A program made the translations under genes and the position numbers. 18,235 nt of DNA from Caulobacterales bacterium 32-69-10. Its GTDB lineage: Bacteria; Pseudomonadota; Alphaproteobacteria; Caulobacterales; Caulobacteraceae. Positions 6,985-14,381 of this stretch are shown here, one piece after another. The stretch is from contig NCED01000055.1 of NCBI GenBank assembly GCA_002280485.1, positions 1 through 18,235 on the forward strand, given 5' to 3'. Each line of letters opens with the position of its first letter. Position 1 is the stretch's first letter. A model generated the notes under the pieces. That model searched no databases. It was given only the letters and a program-made list of their open reading frames with translations, and was not told where the DNA came from.

Positions 6985-7198
6985 CTCCTCCCAATTTAGC
7001 GCGTGGACGCCGTCTCTTCTTCGAACGTAGCCGATCCGGTGGCGGATTCGAATGGTCATCCATATTGACTTCATCCGGCTCCCGGCAAAAGCGCGGAGCC
7101 GCGATCCTCGGCGCGGCGGGACTACAGGCGGGGGCGATTCCTCGCCTCGCGCGTTCGCCATGAGGGCCATACTGGAAAAGCCCGGGAGTGGTGATCGA

Positions 7199-8845
7199 AT
7201 GAGCAAGGCCTCAGATCTGTTCGTGGCGTGCCTGGAGTCCGAAGGCGTCGAATATGTGTTTGGCGTGCCGGGCGAGGAAAACCTCGATCTGCTCGACAGC
7301 CTGTCGCGGTCGACACAGATTCGGCTGATCCTGAACCGGCACGAACAGGCGGCGGGCTTCATGGCCGCAACCTATGGCCGGCAGACAGGCAAGGTCGGGG
7401 TCTGCCTGGCGACGCTGGGCCCTGGCGCCACCAATCTCGTCACCGCCGCCGCCTACGCCCAGCTCGGCGGCATGCCGATGCTGATGATCACCGGCCAGAA
7501 GCCGATCAAGACTTCCAAACAGGGCCGGTTCCAGATTCTCGACGTGGTCGACATGATGGGGCCGCTGACCAAATACACCCACCAGCTGCAGTCGGCGGAC
7601 AACATCCCGTCGCGGGTGCGCGAGGCCTTTCGCCTGGCGCTGGAGGAGAAGCCCGGCGCCGTTCACCTGGAGCTGCCCGAGGACGTGGCGCACGAGACGG
7701 CGACGAGCGCGCCCATCCCAAAAAGCCAGGTCCGCCGTCCCGTCGCCGACGCCAAGGCGGTGTCGGCGGCGGTGAAAAAGATCGAGGCGGCGAGATCGCC
7801 GATCCTGGTCGTCGCCGCCGGCGCCAACCGGACGATGACCTGCCGGATGCTGACCGAGTTCATCGCCAAAACTGGTATTCCCTTCGTGGCCACCCAGCTC
7901 GGCAAGGGGGTGGTGGACGAGACCAACCCGCGCTTCGTCGGCTGTGCGGCCCTGTCGTCCGGCGATTTCGTCCACAAGGCCATCGAGGCCGCCGATGTGA
8001 TCATCAATGTCGGCCACGACGTGGTCGAGAAGCCGCCCTTCATCATGAAGCCGGGCGGGGCCGAGGTGATCCACGTGGCCTTCCGCACCGCCGAGGTCGA
8101 TCCGGTCTATTTCCCGCAGATCGAGGTGGTGGGCGATATCGCCAACGCCATCTGGCAGATCAAGCAGGAGATCACCGTCCAGCCGGACTGGGATTTCGCG
8201 CCCATGCTCGCCGCCCGCGCCGCTGAGGTGGCGCATACCGCCGCCCAGGTCGGCGACCTGCGCCATCCGATCTATCCGCAGTACCTGGTCGATCAGGTGC
8301 GGCAAGCGATGCCGGCGGACGGGATCGTGGCGCTCGACAACGGCATCTACAAGATCTGGTTCGCCCGCAACTACCGCGCCCGCCAGCCCAACACGGTCCT
8401 GCTCGACAATGCGCTCGCCAGCATGGGCGCAGGGCTGCCGTCGGCCATGGCGTCGGCGATGGTGTTTCCTGACCGCAAGGTGATGGCCGTCTGCGGCGAC
8501 GGCGGCTTCATGATGAACAGCCAGGAGCTGGAGACGGCGGTCCGGCTGAAGCTGAACCTGACCATCCTGGTCCTCAACGACAACAGCTATGGGATGATCC
8601 GCTGGAAGCAGGCGGCCATGGGATTTGAGGACTGGGGGCTCACCTACGGCAACCCTGACTTTGTCAAGTACGCCGAAAGCTATGGCGCTCACGGCCACAG
8701 GGTAGAGGACGCGGCCAGTTTGCCTGGTCTGCTGCGGTCATGCCTCGACGCGGAGGGGGTTCATCTGGTCGAGGTCCCGATCGATTATTCCGATAATGAC
8801 CGCATCTTGAACGATGAGATCAAGGCTTTGTCGGCCCGGCTCTGA
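7199..8845 (+). CDS. Acetolactate synthase-type ThDP-dependent enzyme, large subunit
   Basis: The 548-aa protein has the three-domain plan of acetolactate synthases: an N-terminal pyrimidine-binding domain with FGVPGEENLD (21-30), catalytic Glu49 in RHEQAA and LGPGATN (73-79). A central domain comes next, then a PP-binding domain with the ThDP/Mg motif GDGGF (433-437) through LNDNSYGMI (459-467). It should condense two pyruvates to 2-acetolactate with loss of CO2 in the cytoplasm. No ilvN regulatory subunit gene follows, and the sequence feels closer to the stand-alone acetolactate synthase-like group than to biosynthetic IlvB. Acetoin or overflow metabolism is thus possible, and another 2-oxoacid substrate is not excluded. 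The ATG at 7199 gives the usual MSKASDLF start, with GGGAG at 7184-7188. In-frame ATGs further upstream (such as 7161) would add unmatched sequence. It diverges from the cytochrome pair. Confidence 0.88.
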   Translation: MSKASDLFVACLESEGVEYVFGVPGEENLDLLDSLSRSTQIRLILNRHEQAAGFMAATYGRQTGKVGVCLATLGPGATNLVTAAAYAQLGGMPMLMITGQKPIKTSKQGRFQILDVVDMMGPLTKYTHQLQSADNIPSRVREAFRLALEEKPGAVHLELPEDVAHETATSAPIPKSQVRRPVADAKAVSAAVKKIEAARSPILVVAAGANRTMTCRMLTEFIAKTGIPFVATQLGKGVVDETNPRFVGCAALSSGDFVHKAIEAADVIINVGHDVVEKPPFIMKPGGAEVIHVAFRTAEVDPVYFPQIEVVGDIANAIWQIKQEITVQPDWDFAPMLAARAAEVAHTAAQVGDLRHPIYPQYLVDQVRQAMPADGIVALDNGIYKIWFARNYRARQPNTVLLDNALASMGAGLPSAMASAMVFPDRKVMAVCGDGGFMMNSQELETAVRLKLNLTILVLNDNSYGMIRWKQAAMGFEDWGLTYGNPDFVKYAESYGAHGHRVEDAASLPGLLRSCLDAEGVHLVEVPIDYSDNDRILNDEIKALSARL

Positions 8846-8876
8846 AGGCGCGCCGAGCGGCTCCACCAAAAGAAAA

Positions 8877-8903
8877 CCCCGCAGGCGCATGGCGCCTGCG
8901 GGG
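8877..8903 (-). terminator. Strong intrinsic terminator between ALS-like gene and TonB receptor
   Basis: CCCCGCAGGCGC (8877-8888) pairs perfectly over 12 bp with GCGCCTGCGGGG (8892-8903) around an ATG loop. On the minus strand the stem is followed by TTTTCTTTT, so it is a complete rho-independent terminator for the receptor gene, 24 bases after its stop. On the plus strand only TCTG follows, so for the acetolactate synthase gene it is a weaker stop. Confidence 0.9.
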
Positions 8904-8927
8904 TCTGTAGTTCCCAGCCGCTAGAGA

Positions 8928-11681
8928 CTAGTGGCGGTAGGCGATCTGGACGCCGATCTGACGCGGCATACCCATGTTCTGGGTCACGAACGGGTTGTAG
9001 CTCGCGTACGCGAGGCAGGCCGGGCCGCTGGTCGGAGCGCTAGAGCAGGCGCCGCGACCGCCGGCCAACGAACCGGAGCGCTGGTTGAACAGGTTGTTGA
9101 CGAAGACGTTCAGGTCGATCTCGCCGAACTCGACGCCCGCCCGCACATTGGTGCGGTCGATCGCCGGAACCCGGGAAACGTCCGGGCTGTAGCCCGGCAG
9201 GCCAAAGAAGAGCTGGTCGAAAGCCTGAGACCAGCGCCAGTCGCCACGGACGTAGCCGCGGAGATTGCCGCCCAGCGCGTGATCGTAGCGGAAGCCGACG
9301 TTCACCGTCCAAGGCGCCAGAGCGAACTTCTGATCCTTGGCGGCCAGGAGCGTCTGAGCCGGGTTCGGCGCACGGGTGTCCGTCAGATACTTGGCGTCAG
9401 TGTAGCCCACGGCGCTGAAGACGTTCAGGCCACGGATCAGGTTGGCCTGGACCTCCAGCTCGCCGCCCTGGACGCGCGCCGAGGCGGCGTTGGTGATCCA
9501 AGAGCAGCCTGACACCGAGGTCTGGAACTGCACATTGTTCCAGTCGATACGGTAGACCGAGCCGTTGACCTGCAGGCGGTTGTTGAGCATCCGCAGCTTG
9601 GCGCCCGCTTCGTAGTTCCACACCGAGTCTGATGCGAAGGTCCGCGGGATCGAGTCCAGGCTGAGGTTCTGCAGTTGCAGGTTGGCGTCGCAGACGCCGG
9701 GCGACGGGTTGGCGTTGACGCCGCCGGCCCGGAAGCCCTTGGACGCCGTCACATAGACCATGTCGTTGTCGGTGATCTGGTACTGGGCGCCAAACTTCGG
9801 CGTGATCGGGTCTTCCGAGGTCTGACCGTTGACGATGCCGCGGTTGGCGACGGTGGGCAGCGGCACGCGGCCATCGACGCGGACGTTGGTGACCTCGTCG
9901 CCGAGGCCGTTGGCCGCCCCATAGACGAGCTGCCGGTAGTCGAACTGGATGCGCGAGATGCGCATGCCGGCGGTCAGGCGCAGCTTGTCGGTGACCCAGT
10001 AGTTGCCTTCACCGAAGGCGGCGATCTCGATGTCCTTCAGGTAGTTCTGGATGTTGTCCCAGCCGATCGGCTCATTGCCGCGGCCGAGCATCTGGCCAAG
10101 GCCCATCGCCCGGGCGGGCAACACAGGCTGACGGTAGGTCTGGACGATCGACAGGCCATAGAAGCGGCCCTGGATGGCGTCCTGGCCGTGCAGGGTGGTC
10201 TGGTCGGTCGAGATGCGCGAGTTCGAGTAGAACACGCCGGCGACCCAGCTGAAGGGGCGCGCGTCGGCCGCCGAAGAGAAGCGGACTTCCTGGGTCAGCT
10301 GGTGGCGCTGGTTTCGGCCATAGGCGATCGCGCTATAGGCCGAGGTCGGAAGACCAGCGTCCGGGAACTGGGTCGAGATCCCCAGGCCGCGGTTCCACGA
10401 GTTGGCCGGGCAGGGCGCGCCTGTCGCTCCGGGGAAGGTGCAGCTGGTCGAGGTGGGCACGCCCGCCTGAGTGTAGAGGCCGGTGCGGCCGCCGAGTTCG
10501 AGCGCGCCGAACGCTTCGCCACGGCTCTCGTCGTGGATATAGGCGGTGATCGACTTCACCGAGAACGCCGGCGCGTTGTACTCGAGGGTCAGGCTGGGCA
10601 GCCACAGGTGGGTCTTGGACGGCGACAGGTCGCTGACCGCCAGGAAGTCGTCCGAACCGAGGTCCGGCCACGGCCCGTAGGTCGCGCCAGGACGCTGGTA
10701 GTTGACGTTGGGGGCCGAGCAGGAGATCGGCGCCGGATTGGGGCCATAGGTCGGCCCAGCGCGGCCGGCGTAGCAGGCCGGCGACTCGGTGATGGCGTTG
10801 TTAATCGGAAGAGTCGTGAAGCTCGAGTTGGTTTTGGTGGCGTCCAGCGACTGCAGGTAGCTGAAGGTGACGCGGGTGTTCTCGGTCGGCGCCCACATCA
10901 GCGAGGCGTTGAACACGCGGGTGTCGCCGCTGTTGGCGTTCTTGTGGCGAACGGTCTTGGAGTAGGGGTCGATGAAGTCGATCCAGCCGGCCGAGTTGCG
11001 GTTGAAGTAGCTGGCGCGGAAGCCGAGCTTGTCCTGGATGATCGGGCCGCCGACGGCGACGCCGCCTTCATAGGTCTCGCCGCCCTTGTCGATGTGCGAG
11101 ACTTCACCGCGAGCGTAGACCGAGTAGCGGGTCAGGCTGGGCGGAGGCGTGATGTAGCGGATGGTGCCGCCTTCCGAACCGCCGCCGAACAGGGTGCCCT
11201 GCGGGCCGCGCAGCACTTCGACGCGCTCCATGTCGAACAGCGGCGGCAGCGGGGTGCCGTTCGAGGGCGCGTTGGTGAAGCCGTAGGTGTTGCGCTTCTG
11301 CAGGGGGACGTCGTTCAGGTAGAAGCCGGTGGTGGCGGCGGTCGGCGACGAACCGGTGTTCGAGATGCCGCGGATGATGATGTTCGAGACGCCCGGGCCC
11401 TGCTGCTGGATCTGCAGCGCGGGGACGCGGCCCTGGCCCTGCTGCTGGATCTGCAGCGCGGGGACGCGGCCCTGGAGGTCGCCGATCGTGCGGATGCCGA
11501 TCTGGTCCATGGACTTCTGGGTCTGGGCGCTGACCGACAGCGGAATCCGGTTCAGGGACTCGGATTGGCGGGTCGCGGTCACGACGACTTCTTCCAGGGC
11601 TTGGGTATCGTTGCCGGCTTGGGCGAAGGCGGTGGTGCTGAGGGCGGACGCCCCAAGCAGGATAATAGCAAAACGTGACAA
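8928..11681 (-). CDS. TonB-dependent outer-membrane receptor
   Basis: The 917-aa protein has a signal peptide (about 1-20, ending AFA), then a TonB-box-like EEVVVTATRQ (30-39). A plug domain follows with PLSVSAQ, IIIRGISN (101-108) and a GFYLNDVPL segment, leading into GPQGTLFGGGSEGGTIRYIT and a large beta barrel. It would import a scarce nutrient across the outer membrane with TonB-ExbBD energy. The substrate cannot be read from sequence, since the many receptors of Caulobacterales and sphingomonads of this type take sugars, lignin compounds and iron complexes. The start is TTG at 11681 with AGGGG 7-8 nt upstream, and the signal peptide begins right there. Residues 71-83 and 84-96 are a perfect tandem duplication (GRVPALQIQQQG twice). 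The last residue is His (YRH) rather than the usual Phe or Trp. It is a single-gene unit with its own terminator. Confidence 0.92.
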   Translation of the reverse strand: MSRFAIILLGASALSTTAFAQAGNDTQALEEVVVTATRQSESLNRIPLSVSAQTQKSMDQIGIRTIGDLQGRVPALQIQQQGQGRVPALQIQQQGPGVSNIIIRGISNTGSSPTAATTGFYLNDVPLQKRNTYGFTNAPSNGTPLPPLFDMERVEVLRGPQGTLFGGGSEGGTIRYITPPPSLTRYSVYARGEVSHIDKGGETYEGGVAVGGPIIQDKLGFRASYFNRNSAGWIDFIDPYSKTVRHKNANSGDTRVFNASLMWAPTENTRVTFSYLQSLDATKTNSSFTTLPINNAITESPACYAGRAGPTYGPNPAPISCSAPNVNYQRPGATYGPWPDLGSDDFLAVSDLSPSKTHLWLPSLTLEYNAPAFSVKSITAYIHDESRGEAFGALELGGRTGLYTQAGVPTSTSCTFPGATGAPCPANSWNRGLGISTQFPDAGLPTSAYSAIAYGRNQRHQLTQEVRFSSAADARPFSWVAGVFYSNSRISTDQTTLHGQDAIQGRFYGLSIVQTYRQPVLPARAMGLGQMLGRGNEPIGWDNIQNYLKDIEIAAFGEGNYWVTDKLRLTAGMRISRIQFDYRQLVYGAANGLGDEVTNVRVDGRVPLPTVANRGIVNGQTSEDPITPKFGAQYQITDNDMVYVTASKGFRAGGVNANPSPGVCDANLQLQNLSLDSIPRTFASDSVWNYEAGAKLRMLNNRLQVNGSVYRIDWNNVQFQTSVSGCSWITNAASARVQGGELEVQANLIRGLNVFSAVGYTDAKYLTDTRAPNPAQTLLAAKDQKFALAPWTVNVGFRYDHALGGNLRGYVRGDWRWSQAFDQLFFGLPGYSPDVSRVPAIDRTNVRAGVEFGEIDLNVFVNNLFNQRSGSLAGGRGACSSAPTSGPACLAYASYNPFVTQNMGMPRQIGVQIAYRH
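11398..11475 (-). repeat. Perfect 39-bp tandem duplication in the receptor plug
   Basis: Bases 11398-11436 and 11437-11475 are identical, starting CCCTGCTGCTGG and ending GCGGCCCTGG. Being 39 bases, the duplication keeps the frame and adds 13 residues (GRVPALQIQQQGQ) to the plug. There is no silent difference between copies, so it is recent, under strong constraint, or an assembly effect. Confidence 0.95.
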
Positions 11682-11808
11682 AGCGTTTCCCCTCTTGTTG
11701 TTGTTACTATTTTTGATTGCAGAACTAAAACTGTCTGGGCGTTTGCCAGCGATCGCTGAGTCCCCTTGGGGCCTAATTCACCAACGGAAGATACGCTCCA
11801 GATCTGAA

Positions 11809-11825
11809 ACCCGCTTTGTGCGGGT
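11809..11825 (-). promoter_or_regulatory. Hairpin in the TonB-receptor leader
   Basis: ACCCGC (11809-11814) and GCGGGT (11820-11825) form a perfect 6-bp stem with a 5-nt loop. If the TATAAT box at 11900-11905 is used, the leader would be about 210 nt long and this hairpin would form about 70 nt into it. On the minus strand TTTCAG follows, too short a T run for a full terminator, so it could be a pausing or attenuation element. Confidence 0.3.
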
Positions 11826-11899
11826 ATGGCGACGTACACGCCACCGACGGCTGCCCCAGTAGGCGAACCACGGTCAGTATGGAGACACTATGAGCATGA

Positions 11900-11930
11900 A
11901 TTATAGAGCGCAACAGTTATTCGAGTTGCG
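11900..11930 (-). promoter_or_regulatory. Probable TonB-receptor promoter with overlapping operator-like dyad
   Basis: The minus strand has a perfect TATAAT (plus ATTATA, 11900-11905). No good -35 box lies 17 bp upstream. Instead a dyad CGCAAC (11909-11914) / GTTGCG (11925-11930), separated by 10 bases, occupies the -35 region. This arrangement fits a promoter whose use depends on a dimeric regulator. It is the only consensus -10 seen between the receptor and the next gene. Start-site mapping is absent, so this is a prediction. Confidence 0.45.
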
Positions 11931-12000
11931 AAGGATTTTGCGGTATAAGAACGGAAACAGTGGCTTTTTAGACCCAGTGGGCGGCGGCGCCATCTGAATG

Positions 12001-12066
12001 TATAGTCAACTATTATTCTATGACGAGTCAACGTTTCATAGGTGACAAGTCAACCCTTTGTCCGTG
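12001..12066 (+). repeat. Three direct repeats of AGTCAAC at exact 22-bp spacing
   Basis: AGTCAAC occurs at 12004-12010, 12026-12032 and 12048-12054, each 22 bp from the last. Within the 22-bp units, TT at unit positions 13-14, T at 17 and TG at 21-22 are also shared. Units 2 and 3 begin AC, as does the degenerate sequence after them. On the other strand each copy reads GTTGACT. The two-helical-turn phasing places all copies on one face of the DNA, as for cooperative protein binding. No rep gene or known regulator is in the window. Confidence 0.7.
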
Positions 12067-12116
12067 ACTCGAGCCATTGACGTGGCGCATGGGCGGGGCC
12101 GAACGGAAGCTGCACA

Positions 12117-12155
12117 GACAAAAATAAACCCCGCGGCCTTACTTGGCAGCGGGGT
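12117..12155 (-). terminator. Intrinsic terminator on the minus strand with no adjacent gene
   Basis: ACCCCGC (12128-12134) pairs with GCGGGGT (12149-12155). After one mismatch, GCC (12136-12138) pairs with GGC (12145-12147), with loop TTACTT. On the minus strand the stem is followed by TTTATTTTTGTC, a good T tract. The nearest minus-strand gene upstream stops 340 bases away at 12497, so this may end either an extended 3' UTR or a separate small transcript. Confidence 0.7.
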
Positions 12156-12172
12156 CAAGGTTGAAGAGCCAA

Positions 12173-12192
12173 CGACGCAAGGGGTTGCGTCG
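12173..12192. other. Perfect 8-bp hairpin beside the orphan terminator
   Basis: CGACGCAA (12173-12180) and TTGCGTCG (12185-12192) pair perfectly around a four-base loop (GGGG on plus, CCCC on minus). It lies 17 bases from the terminator stem, so a minus-strand transcript would carry two consecutive hairpins just before its T tract, the usual 3' end of a small RNA. It could equally be a binding dyad. Confidence 0.4.
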
Positions 12193-12270
12193 CCGTCGCG
12201 GCCCGAAACTATACTCAATCAGCTGTCGAAAATAAGCAAGTCCTAGCCAATAGAGCAACGCCGATGTGGA

Positions 12271-12318
12271 TGATTAGTCAATCATATTGATTATCGCGGC
12301 CTTCACAAGTGATCTTGT
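12271..12318. promoter_or_regulatory. Cluster of overlapping dyads
   Basis: TGATT (12271-12275), AATCA (12280-12284) and TGATT (12288-12292) make two overlapping inverted repeats sharing the middle arm, with spacers AGTC and TAT. ACAAG (12305-12309) and CTTGT (12314-12318) form a third, with spacer TGAT. AGTCAAT at 12276-12282 resembles the AGTCAAC repeats but is out of their phase. Binding sites are plausible. No regulator is identified. Confidence 0.3.
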
Positions 12319-12496
12319 TGTGTAATCAACCTTGGATATGAATAGAGCCTGTAAGGCTGTCCGTTTCGCTGGCCTGTGTGCGCGAAGAGGCTTGTGAACA
12401 TACATAGTCACGCTTCGCCCTTGGCGGGGGCGGGCCGGCGGTGTGGTCGGCCGGCGTCCCGCAAGCGCAGTCGGTGGCCCGCCTTTGGCCGAACGT

Positions 12497-13306
12497 TCAG
12501 CTCTGCCGGTCGACCGCCCCGCCGCTGCTCAGGGCGGCGGGCTGCTCGATGTTCTCGCCCGGCTTCAGGCCCCGCTCCAGCAGGCAGCGCCATACGGCCT
12601 CGGCATCCTCGGCGAAGGAGAACAGCTGCAAGTCGACGGGCGCGATCATGCCCTGATCGACCAGGGCGTTGAACGAGATCACCGAGCGCCAATAGGCTTC
12701 ATCGACCAGCACCACTGGAATCGGCGGCGCCTTCTCGACCTGGCGCAGGGTGAGGATCTCGAACAACTCGTCGAACGTGCCGAAGCCGCCCGGGAACACC
12801 ACCAGGGCGTTGGCTCGCATCGCCAGGTGCATTTTTCGCATGGCGAAATAGTGGAAGCGAAAGGTGAGCTCCGGCGTGGAGTAGGCGTTGGGCTCCTGCT
12901 CGAACGGCAGGGTGATGTTGAAGCCGATGGAGGGCGCGCCAATTTTAGAGGCGCCGCGGTTGGCCGCCTCCATCACGCCCGGGCCGCCGCCGGTGGCGAT
13001 GACATTGTCGCGCTGTCGCCCCGCCGTCAGCATGGCGCCGCCCCGCTGGGAAGCGAGGCGTCCGAAAGCATGGGCCTGGGCGTACCATTCGCCCTGCCGG
13101 CCGGGGCCGTCCTCGCGGATCCGCGCGCTGCCGAACACCACGATGGTGGAGCGCACGCCCCAGGCCCTGAGCGCCTCGTCGGCCTTGGCGAACTCCAGCA
13201 GGAAGCGCACCCCGCGCATGGAATCGCCGAGCAGGAACTCCTGGTCCAGCGCTGCCAGCCTGTAGGAGGGCGAGGCCAGCTGGGCGGCGTTGTCGTGATC
13301 GGCCAT
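12497..13306 (-). CDS. LOG-family (TIGR00730) nucleotide 5'-monophosphate phosphoribohydrolase
   Basis: The 269-aa Rossmann-fold protein carries both signatures of the LOG/"lysine decarboxylase-like" family: GGGPGVMEAANRGA (106-119) and PGGFGTFDE (172-180). These build the phosphoribosyl-binding and catalytic site. Members cleave the N-glycosidic bond of nucleoside monophosphates. Plant-type LOGs release cytokinin bases, and bacterial relatives act on purine or pyrimidine nucleotides. The older name lysine decarboxylase is a misannotation and does not imply lysine chemistry, despite the neighbouring lysine enzymes. It follows epmB by 10 nt with no promoter between, so it is probably co-transcribed. 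The extended N-terminus (1-50) matches the longer bacterial subgroup. Its actual substrate is not deducible. Confidence 0.88.
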   Translation of the reverse strand: MADHDNAAQLASPSYRLAALDQEFLLGDSMRGVRFLLEFAKADEALRAWGVRSTIVVFGSARIREDGPGRQGEWYAQAHAFGRLASQRGGAMLTAGRQRDNVIATGGGPGVMEAANRGASKIGAPSIGFNITLPFEQEPNAYSTPELTFRFHYFAMRKMHLAMRANALVVFPGGFGTFDELFEILTLRQVEKAPPIPVVLVDEAYWRSVISFNALVDQGMIAPVDLQLFSFAEDAEAVWRCLLERGLKPGENIEQPAALSSGGAVDRQS

Positions 13307-13316
13307 GGTCAGGTTC

Positions 13317-14336
13317 TCAAGGATAGGGGTGGTGCGCCCCGGCCGGGTCCTCCACCCCTCCGTCGCCGCTCAGATAGGCCGGCCCGATCGGAACCTTGCC
13401 GTGACCGCCGGGGATGTCGAGCACATAGGTCGGCTGGGCCAGGCCGGAGAGACGCCCGCGCAACGCCCGCATCACCGCCTGGCCCTCCGCGATGGTGGTG
13501 CGCAGGTGGCCGGTGCCGGGGGCGAGGTCGCCGTGGTGCAGGTAGTAGGGCTTGATCCGCGTCTCGACGAAAGCGCGCATCAGCGCAGTCAGGACCTCGG
13601 GGTCGTCGTTGACCCCCTTCAGCAGCACGGTCTGGCTGACCAGGGGCAGGCCGGCGTCGATGAGGCGGGCGCAGGCGGCCCGTGCGGCGTCGCTCAGTTC
13701 GCGGGCGTGGTTGGCGTGCAGGGCGACATAGACCGCCTTGCGGCTCTTCAGGGCGCGGACCAGGGTCGGCGTCACCCGTTCCGGGGCCACGACCGGCACG
13801 CGGGTGTGGAAGCGCACCACCTTCACATGGTCGATCGCCTCGATGCGGGCCATCAGGGCCTTCAGCCGGCGGGGCGACAGCACAAGAGGGTCGCCGCCGG
13901 AGACGATGACCTCCCAGATCTCCGAACGGGCGGCGATGTAGGCGAAGGCGGCGTCGAGCTGGGCTTCGCTGAGGGGCGCTGAGCCAGGCCCCACCATCTC
14001 GCGGCGGAAACAGAACCGGCAATAGGTGGCGCAGGTGTGGGTGGGCTTCAGCAGCACCCGGTCAGGATAACGGTGCACTAGGCCCGGGGTCGGCGAATGG
14101 GCGTCGTCGCCGATGGGGTCGCCGGTCTCCTCGGGCCGGAGGTCCAGCTCGGCCGCGGTGGGGATGAACTGGCGGGCGATCGGGTCGTGGGCGTCGGCTG
14201 GATCGATCAGGGCGGCGATGGCCGGCGTGATCGCGATGGCGTAGCGCGCAGCGACCTGCTCGAGCGCAGCCAGGGCTTCCGGCGCGACGAGGCCGGCGCA
14301 GGCCAGGTCGGCGGTGCTGCGGAGGGTGGCGGTCAT
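13317..14336 (-). CDS. epmB: EF-P lysine 2,3-aminomutase EpmB (radical SAM)
   Basis: The 339-aa radical SAM enzyme has the cluster motif CATYCRFC (Cys102, Cys106, Cys109; C-x3-C-x2-C), then EVIVSGGDPL and HTRVPVV segments and a KPYYLHHGD segment typical of the KamA family. It converts L-lysine to (R)-beta-lysine, with PLP as well as SAM, for attachment to EF-P. Length matches EpmB and lacks the extra C-terminal oligomerisation part of catabolic lysine 2,3-aminomutase. The neighbours epmA and efp make this role nearly certain. The ATG at 14336 is preferred: the alternative ATG at 14387 lies within a palindromic repeat and would add 17 unrelated residues. Neither has a clear ribosome site. It is followed after 10 nt by the LOG-family gene. 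Confidence 0.9.
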   Translation of the reverse strand: MTATLRSTADLACAGLVAPEALAALEQVAARYAIAITPAIAALIDPADAHDPIARQFIPTAAELDLRPEETGDPIGDDAHSPTPGLVHRYPDRVLLKPTHTCATYCRFCFRREMVGPGSAPLSEAQLDAAFAYIAARSEIWEVIVSGGDPLVLSPRRLKALMARIEAIDHVKVVRFHTRVPVVAPERVTPTLVRALKSRKAVYVALHANHARELSDAARAACARLIDAGLPLVSQTVLLKGVNDDPEVLTALMRAFVETRIKPYYLHHGDLAPGTGHLRTTIAEGQAVMRALRGRLSGLAQPTYVLDIPGGHGKVPIGPAYLSGDGGVEDPAGAHHPYP

Positions 14337-14381
14337 GGGGGACAAGTGGCCGATGGCGGGGGAGGGCGCAACATCAACCCT

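Larger units (their letters stand above)
11682..12496. other. AT-rich intergenic region of ~800 bp without a gene
   Basis: This gap between the receptor and the LOG-family gene is much richer in A/T than its surroundings (bases 12001-12060 contain 22 G/C of 60). It has no ORF with a credible start, ribosome site or recognisable product on either strand. It holds the probable receptor promoter, three 22-bp-spaced repeats (12004-12054), a minus-strand terminator (12117-12155), a hairpin (12173-12192), a group of dyads (12271-12318) and a GC-rich stretch before the LOG-family stop (about 12420-12460). No transposase remnant or terminal repeats were seen. Confidence 0.7.

Noticed and set aside
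7211..8698. A 495-codon minus-strand open frame antisense to the acetolactate synthase-like gene
   Set aside because: It is rich in His, Asp, Arg and Gly with no recognisable fold. The plus-strand gene has all ThDP-enzyme motifs.
7199..8845. Biosynthetic acetolactate synthase ilvB as a firm gene name
   Set aside because: No ilvN regulatory subunit or ilvC follows, and the protein resembles stand-alone members. The name was left open.
9675..11678. A 667-codon plus-strand open frame antisense to the TonB receptor
   Set aside because: Its translation is low-complexity Gly/Ala/Val/Arg/Asp-rich with no domain, as expected for the antisense of a GC-rich gene. The minus strand has a complete receptor with signal peptide and terminator.
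11682..12000. Cobalamin riboswitch in the receptor leader, prompted by GCCACTG on the minus strand
   Set aside because: The other conserved blocks of that riboswitch (GGGAA, GGTG, AATCC in order) are missing, and the GCCACTG lies upstream of the likely promoter.
12001..12066. CRISPR array
   Set aside because: Only 7 contiguous bases plus a few scattered positions are conserved in three units of 22 bp. There are no distinct spacers, and no cas gene is nearby.
11700..12450. Insertion sequence or prophage remnant in the AT-rich gap
   Set aside because: No transposase or integrase ORF, terminal inverted repeats or flanking target duplication could be found.
12497..13306. Lysine decarboxylase acting with EpmB
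   Set aside because: The GGGPGVMEA and PGGFGTFDE motifs mark LOG nucleotide hydrolases. The lysine decarboxylase label for this family is historical and unsupported.
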